Assembly: GCA_910585565.1 (NCBI GenBank)
Contig: CAJUFC010000064.1
Location: forward strand, 1-6,469
DNA length: 6,469 nucleotides
Source of the DNA: an uncultured Eggerthellaceae bacterium
GTDB lineage: Bacteria; Actinomycetota; Coriobacteriia; Coriobacteriales; Eggerthellaceae
Direction of reading: 5' to 3'
The position numbers were made by a program, and so were the translations under genes. This document shows, in pieces, positions 1-3,704 of the stretch. The notes under the pieces were generated by a model, which did not search any database, had not been told where the DNA came from, and saw only the letters and a list, made by a program, of their open reading frames with translations. Numbering within the stretch: the stretch's first letter is position 1; each line of letters begins with the position of its first letter.

Positions 1-748
1 CGTGCCCATCGTGACGCGCGAGCGCGGCAGCGACCCGGCCAGCGTCTGCTACGAGACGATAGACGAGGCCGAGGCAAAGGGAGCCGACTTGGCCCTCATT
101 GACACCGCCGGGCGCCTGCACACCTCAGACGACCTCATGCGCGAGCTGGTCAAGGTCGCAAGCGTCACGCGCAAGCGGGCAGATGCGGTGGGCATGAAGG
201 TGTTCACCGTGCTGGTCATTGACGCGACGACGGGACAGAACGGCATGCAGCAGGCGCGCGAGTTCGATCGTGCGCTCGACCTGGATGCGCTCATCGTGAC
301 GAAGCTCGACGGCACCGCCAAAGGCGGCATCGCGCTGGCGATATCCCACGAGCTGGGGCTGCCGATCGTCAAGATTGGCGTTGGCGAGGGCATTGACGAT
401 GTGCGCGAGTTCGACCCAGAGGATTTCGTGCGAGCGCTCATCGGGGACTTCGAGGAAGGCGACGCGCCGGTGGCCGACGAGGCCGATGTCGATGCGGCCG
501 CTTCCACCGTGCCTGGCGAAGCGCTTGTGCCTGCCGCCGCTCCCGCGCCGCCGCGCCCGCTGGCCTCGCCTGTGCCCGCTGTCGCCCCCGAGGCGCCTGC
601 TGACACCGCCGAAGGCGCTGCGGATGCCGCTGCCGTCGAAGAAGCCGACACGACAGAGCCGGCGAAGATGTCTTGGGCCGAGTTCGTCGAGTATGACGAC
701 GCGCGGCGCGCGGCAGAGCCGAAGAAGCATTTCTGGGAGAAGTGGTAG
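1..748 (+). CDS. ftsY: Signal recognition particle receptor FtsY, 3' part, with C-terminal extension
   Basis: This is the C-terminal part of the SRP receptor GTPase, which docks ribosome-SRP complexes at the cytoplasmic membrane by pairing with Ffh. The frame is already open at the window edge, so the valine codon at position 2 is internal and the N domain and Walker A are missing. Counting from that codon, visible motifs are DTAGRLH (residues 34-40), DATTGQNG (74-81), TKLDGTAKGG (100-109) and GVGEGIDDVREFDPEDF (126-142), all characteristic of FtsY rather than Ffh. FtsY proteins normally end a few residues after the FDPEDF motif. This one continues for about 100 residues: an acidic, Ala/Pro-rich low-complexity stretch (about 149-220), then a charged and aromatic end (about 222-248) finishing in HFWEKW. 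The stop is TAG at 746-748. ffh follows after 49 bases, so the two are probably one operon. Identification is firm; the role of the tail is unknown. Confidence 0.95.
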   Translation, partial: VPIVTRERGSDPASVCYETIDEAEAKGADLALIDTAGRLHTSDDLMRELVKVASVTRKRADAVGMKVFTVLVIDATTGQNGMQQAREFDRALDLDALIVTKLDGTAKGGIALAISHELGLPIVKIGVGEGIDDVREFDPEDFVRALIGDFEEGDAPVADEADVDAAASTVPGEALVPAAAPAPPRPLASPVPAVAPEAPADTAEGAADAAAVEEADTTEPAKMSWAEFVEYDDARRAAEPKKHFWEKW

Positions 749-786
749 CACGAGCGCGCTTCGCTGCCGCGGCACCAGAGCCATAT

Positions 787-792
787 AAGGAG
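787..792 (+). promoter_or_regulatory. Ribosome binding site of ffh
   Basis: AAGGAG lies five bases before the ATG at 798, a near-ideal Shine-Dalgarno sequence. It fixes the ffh start, and the resulting N-terminus (MLENLSTRLQ) matches the usual Ffh beginning. The 49-base gap after ftsY shows no hairpin or clear promoter, consistent with transcription continuing from ftsY. Confidence 0.85.
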
Positions 793-797
793 AGACG

Positions 798-2204
798 ATG
801 CTAGAGAACCTTTCTACGAGACTGCAAGACATTTTCTCGGGCCTGCGCTCGAAGGGTCGCCTGACCGAGAGCGACATCAGCGACGCCATGCGCGAGATCA
901 GGCTCGCCCTGCTCGAGGCAGACGTCAACTTCAAGGTGGTGAAGTCGTTCGTCGCGCGCACCAAGGAGCGCTGCCTCACCGCCGAGGTGATGGACTCCCT
1001 CACGCCGGCGCAGAACGTCACCAAGGTCGTGCTCGACGAGCTGACCGCCCTTCTGGGCGAAACGGACGCTCGCATCAACCTTGGCAGTCGCATGCCGTCG
1101 GTCATCATGCTGGTGGGCCTGCAGGGCTCGGGCAAGACGACGGCTGCGGCAAAGCTGGCCTACCGGCTCAAGCAAGAGGGGCACCAGCCGCTTTTGGTGG
1201 CCTGCGATGTCTATCGACCGGCTGCGGCCGACCAGCTGGAGACGCTTGGCGGCGAGATCGGCGTGCGCGTGTTCCGCGAGGACTCCACCGACCCGGTGCA
1301 GATCGCGCTCGACGGCATGCACGATGCCAAGGAGAACATGCGTGACGTGGTCATCATCGACACTGCCGGACGCCTGCATGTGGATGCGGCCATGATGGAG
1401 GAGGCTGCCGCCATCAAGGAGGCGACGCGTCCGGACGAAATCCTCATGGTGGTCGACGCGATGACGGGCCAAGACATCGTCAACGTCGTCGAGGCGTTCG
1501 CCGAGACGGTGGACTTCGACGGCGTCATCATGTCCAAGATGGACGGTGATGCGCGCGGCGGCGGCGCGCTTTCGGTGCGCGAGGTGACAGGCAAGCCGAT
1601 CAAGTTCATCTCGTCTGGCGAGCGCCCCGACTCGCTCGAGGAGTTCCATCCCGACCGCATGGCCAAGCGCATCCTCGGCATGGGGGATGTCGTCTCGCTC
1701 ATCGAGACCGCAGTGCGCATCCAGCAGGCAGATGACGAGGAGGAGCTTGAGGCCGAGCGCATGGCCTCGGGCAACATCAACCTCAACGACTTCATCACCA
1801 TGAACCGCCAGGTGCACAAGATGGGTGGTATCGCCAAGCTCGTGAGCGCGCTGCCGGGCGGCGACAAGATGCTGGGTGCCGGCCAGATCGACGAGCGCGC
1901 CTTCGACGACATGGAGGTCATCATCAGCTCGATGACGATGCAGGAGCGCCAAAAGCCCGAGGTGCTGAACGCCAGCCGGCGCCAGCGCATCGCCGCTGGG
2001 GCCGGCGTCACCGTCACCGAGGTCAACAACGTCCTCAAGAAGTACAACGAGACGAAGAAGATGATCAAGAAGATGACGGCGGGCATGAACCAGCAGCCCA
2101 AGGGCAAGAAGGGGAAGAAGGGCAAGAAGCGCCGCGGCGGCATGCCGGGGCTTGGCGGCATGAGCATGGCAGACCTCAAGAACCTGCAGAACATGATGCG
2201 CTAG
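798..2204 (+). CDS. ffh: Signal recognition particle protein Ffh (SRP54 GTPase)
   Basis: Complete 468-residue Ffh, close to the family's usual length of about 450. It binds SRP RNA and signal sequences emerging from the ribosome, then delivers the complex to FtsY at the membrane. The N domain spans about residues 1-90. The G domain carries GLQGSGKTT (107-115), DVYRPAAADQ (137-146), DTAGRLH (188-194), SKMDGDARGG (246-255) and ISSGERPDSLEEFHPDRMA (271-289). The methionine-rich M domain runs from about 325 to 430, with the RNA-binding helix-turn-helix signature around NASRRQRIAAGAG (391-403). The C-terminus has a lysine-rich KGKKGKKGKK run (435-444), then a Gly/Met-rich end. The start is supported by an AAGGAG five bases upstream. 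It lies directly downstream of its partner ftsY, and a strong hairpin begins 26 bases after the stop. No missing residues are seen. Confidence 0.98.
   Translation: MLENLSTRLQDIFSGLRSKGRLTESDISDAMREIRLALLEADVNFKVVKSFVARTKERCLTAEVMDSLTPAQNVTKVVLDELTALLGETDARINLGSRMPSVIMLVGLQGSGKTTAAAKLAYRLKQEGHQPLLVACDVYRPAAADQLETLGGEIGVRVFREDSTDPVQIALDGMHDAKENMRDVVIIDTAGRLHVDAAMMEEAAAIKEATRPDEILMVVDAMTGQDIVNVVEAFAETVDFDGVIMSKMDGDARGGGALSVREVTGKPIKFISSGERPDSLEEFHPDRMAKRILGMGDVVSLIETAVRIQQADDEEELEAERMASGNINLNDFITMNRQVHKMGGIAKLVSALPGGDKMLGAGQIDERAFDDMEVIISSMTMQERQKPEVLNASRRQRIAAGAGVTVTEVNNVLKKYNETKKMIKKMTAGMNQQPKGKKGKKGKKRRGGMPGLGGMSMADLKNLQNMMR
2100..2129 (+). repeat. Short in-frame repeat coding a Lys/Gly-rich segment of Ffh
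   Basis: Three imperfect tandem copies of a 9-base unit of the form GGSAAGAAG encode repeated GKK, giving KGKKGKKGKK at residues 435-444 of Ffh. Such basic tails are common after the Ffh M domain. A role in contacting SRP RNA or the ribosome is plausible but not shown by the sequence. The repeat could vary in copy number between strains by slippage. Confidence 0.6.
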
Positions 2205-2230
2205 GCCTCGCTGCCGCCGAAGTCCGCAGA

Positions 2231-2281
2231 GACGACAAAGCGCCCCTGGCACGCATGCTGTGCCAGGGGCGCTTTGTCGTC
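2231..2281. terminator. Perfect 22-bp inverted repeat, probable bidirectional terminator
   Basis: Arms 2231-2252 and 2260-2281 are exact reverse complements (22 bp) around a 7-base loop, GCATGCT. The stem is GC-rich next to the loop, with AAAG on the left arm and CTTT on the right. Transcripts from either strand therefore form a strong hairpin with a short T run after the GC-rich part. It sits between converging genes, 26 bases after the ffh stop and about 57 bases beyond the phosphofructokinase stop, which is the expected place for a shared terminator. The T run is only three bases, as is often seen in GC-rich genomes. The rest of the 2205-2338 gap holds nothing else I can support. Confidence 0.85.
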
Positions 2282-2338
2282 GGGGCGCGACGGCGTGCGG
2301 TCGCGTGGGTCGTCGCGCAGATGCCTGGTGCGCCAGCC

Positions 2339-3550
2339 CTAGCGCAAATTGAAGGGCTTCACCGTCTCGGGCACGCCGTTTTTGCCATAGATGATCTGCG
2401 GCTCGCCGGCGATGAGCGGGCGGAAGTAGTCAAGCGCCTCGCTCGTCACGCCCTGGTAGTCGGGCTTGATCCACTCGTCGGGGAAGTGCTTGACGTAGTT
2501 CGCGAACTCGCTGGCAGCACCCGCGAAGTAAAGGGCGTTGTAGTCGCCGTCCGGTGCCTGCCCGCGCTTGACGCCGACGACCTGCGCGGTGAAGGAGGGG
2601 TCGGCGGAGTGCATGTGGGCGCTGAACCCGAGGTCGTAGGCTTCGGTCACGTCGATGCGCGACTGGGCGAAGTTCGAGGAGCGAGCCGCACGGGAGAGGT
2701 CCTGCACGACGCCGCGCGGCGCCACGCCCGCATCCACGATCATCTGTTTGAGCGTGAGGGCCGCCCCGCCCAAGATGGCATGCGCGAATCCGTCGTTGGC
2801 CGTGTCTCCTGCGCTCAGATAGGTGCCGTCGGCATAGTGCGCGCCTTCGCTGACGACGACGTAGCACGAGCCGGTCGCGTCCATCTTGCGCTGCACCTGC
2901 TCGAGGAAGGCGTCACGGTCAAAGTCGATTTCGGGAAGCACGAGCAGATCGACGTCTCCTGACAAACAGCAGCTTGCCGCCAGCCATCCGGCGTCGCGCC
3001 CCATCGTCTCGAGGACGAACACCTCCGGGCGCGTGTAGGCGTCGTAGTCGAGGCGCGTCGCGTGGGTGATGAGGTTGGCCAGCTTGGCGGCAGAGGGGAA
3101 GCCCGGGCAGTGGTCCGGGGGCACCAGGTCGTTGTCGACGGTCTTGGGGATGCCGACGAAGCGCTTGTCCGAGCCGTGGGCCGCCGCCCACTCCGACAGC
3201 GCGTCAACGGTGTCCATCGAGTCGTTGCCGCCGATGTAGAACATCGTGTCGATGTCATGCTCGTCCATGATGCCCATAAGCTTCACGAAGTCGGTCTCCT
3301 GCCCGCGCTTGAGCTTGTAGCGGCAGGTGCCCAAGGCGCTGGAGGGGGTCTGCTTGAGTATCTTGATCTCGTAGCCGGGCAGGTCGGTCAGGTCGTAGAA
3401 CTTGCCGGCCAGCACGCCCTCGATGCCGTTGATGCCGCCGAGGACGCGATCGTATATGGGATTGAGCTGGTTGGCTCGGATGACGCCTGCAAGAGACGAG
3501 TTGATGACGGATGTTGGGCCGCCGGACTGCGCGATAAGACAATTGCCCAT
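2339..3550 (-). CDS. pfp: Phosphofructokinase, probably pyrophosphate-dependent
   Basis: 403-residue member of the phosphofructokinase A superfamily, converting fructose 6-phosphate to fructose 1,6-bisphosphate in cytoplasmic glycolysis. Numbering is from the ATG at 3550. The N-terminal phosphate-binding segment is CLIAQSGGPTSVINSSLAGV (3-22). GGNDS lies at 107-111, PKTVDND at 135-141 with the expected catalytic Asp139, and MGRDAGWL at 183-190. Two positions separate donor classes. Asp110 replaces the glycine of ATP enzymes (E. coli Gly104), and Lys136 replaces the second glycine (Gly124). Both are the states found in pyrophosphate-dependent enzymes, so the reaction is probably reversible and PPi-driven. 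Length and the SRAARSSNFAQSRIDVTEAYDLG region fit the roughly 400-residue clostridial-type subfamily better than the 320-residue ATP type. An in-frame GTG at 3556 is less likely as start because it overlaps the Shine-Dalgarno sequence. The gene is monocistronic in view, convergent with ffh and divergent from recJ. Confidence 0.92.
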   Translation of the reverse strand: MGNCLIAQSGGPTSVINSSLAGVIRANQLNPIYDRVLGGINGIEGVLAGKFYDLTDLPGYEIKILKQTPSSALGTCRYKLKRGQETDFVKLMGIMDEHDIDTMFYIGGNDSMDTVDALSEWAAAHGSDKRFVGIPKTVDNDLVPPDHCPGFPSAAKLANLITHATRLDYDAYTRPEVFVLETMGRDAGWLAASCCLSGDVDLLVLPEIDFDRDAFLEQVQRKMDATGSCYVVVSEGAHYADGTYLSAGDTANDGFAHAILGGAALTLKQMIVDAGVAPRGVVQDLSRAARSSNFAQSRIDVTEAYDLGFSAHMHSADPSFTAQVVGVKRGQAPDGDYNALYFAGAASEFANYVKHFPDEWIKPDYQGVTSEALDYFRPLIAGEPQIIYGKNGVPETVKPFNLR

Positions 3551-3555
3551 GTTCA

Positions 3556-3561
3556 CTCCTT
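3556..3561 (-). promoter_or_regulatory. Ribosome binding site that sets the phosphofructokinase start
   Basis: Read on the minus strand, AAGGAG occupies 3561 down to 3556 and is followed five bases later by ATG at 3550. The last G of the AAGGAG is also the first base of an in-frame GTG, so that GTG cannot use this site. The ATG start gives MGNCLIAQSGGPT, which matches the usual family N-terminus, two residues shorter than the longest reading. Confidence 0.85.
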
Positions 3562-3593
3562 AGGTTGCGACGATTCGCATCGGTGAGCTTTCC

Positions 3594-3599
3594 AGTATA
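3594..3599 (-). promoter_or_regulatory. Candidate -10 element for the phosphofructokinase gene
   Basis: The minus strand reads TATACT here, five of six matches to the sigma-70 type -10 consensus, 43 bases before the ATG. That would give a leader of roughly 35 bases including the strong ribosome binding site. No good -35 element is found 16-18 bases further upstream (the 17-base spacing gives TCCTTC), so the call rests on the -10 and its position only. Confidence 0.35.
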
Positions 3600-3632
3600 T
3601 CCCTATGAATCTTATGGAAGGATTCGAATTGG

Positions 3633-3661
3633 CTGACACCAGGCAGCGATTATGCGAAAAT
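3633..3661 (+). promoter_or_regulatory. Candidate sigma-70 type promoter for recJ
   Basis: CTGACA (3633-3638; five of six matches to TTGACA) is separated by 17 bases from GAAAAT (3656-3661; four of six matches to TATAAT). TG at 3653-3654 gives an extended -10. It lies in the only AT-richer stretch of the window, and a start near 3668 would leave a leader of about 37 bases before the ATG at 3705. Placement and spacing are good; the -10 match is moderate. Confidence 0.4.
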
Positions 3662-3689
3662 AAAAGAGAAAAACGACACGAATACATAC

Positions 3690-3694
3690 GAAGG
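3690..3694 (+). promoter_or_regulatory. Weak ribosome binding site of recJ
   Basis: GAAGG ends ten bases before the ATG at 3705, a longer spacing and shorter match than the AAGGAG sites of the other two starts seen here. No other in-frame start codon lies nearby upstream, and the next methionine (3723) has no better site. The ATG at 3705 is therefore kept. Translation of this gene may be comparatively weak. Confidence 0.5.
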
Positions 3695-3704
3695 TAAACG
3701 CATA

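Larger units (their letters stand above)
3551..3704. other. Intergenic region between the divergent phosphofructokinase and recJ genes
   Basis: This 154-base gap is visibly richer in A and T than the rest of the window and contains the start signals of both flanking genes. Between the two candidate promoters lie a perfect 8-base palindrome, ATTCGAAT (3622-3629), and an overlapping imperfect inverted repeat, GAATC (3607-3611) with GATTC (3621-3625). These could be a regulator site, but they are short and chance is not excluded. No small gene, tRNA or riboswitch-like structure is recognised. Confidence 0.6.

Noticed and set aside
125..1135. A minus-strand frame spanning the ftsY-ffh junction.
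   Set aside because: It is antisense to two well-supported genes and has an Arg/Ser/Ala-rich composition with no recognised motif.
801..2252. A 483-codon open frame on the minus strand opposite ffh.
   Set aside because: It mirrors the ffh codons and begins inside the terminator hairpin. It is a high-GC artefact with no domain of its own.
2325..2336. A small hairpin CTGG-TGCG-CCAG just beyond the 3' end of the phosphofructokinase gene.
   Set aside because: Only four base pairs with no T run; the neighbouring 22-bp inverted repeat is a far better terminator.
2255..3586. Two long plus-strand open frames (2255-2962 and 3062-3586) opposite the phosphofructokinase gene.
   Set aside because: Both are antisense to conserved phosphofructokinase motifs, and their Val/Gly/Arg-rich translations look like no known family.
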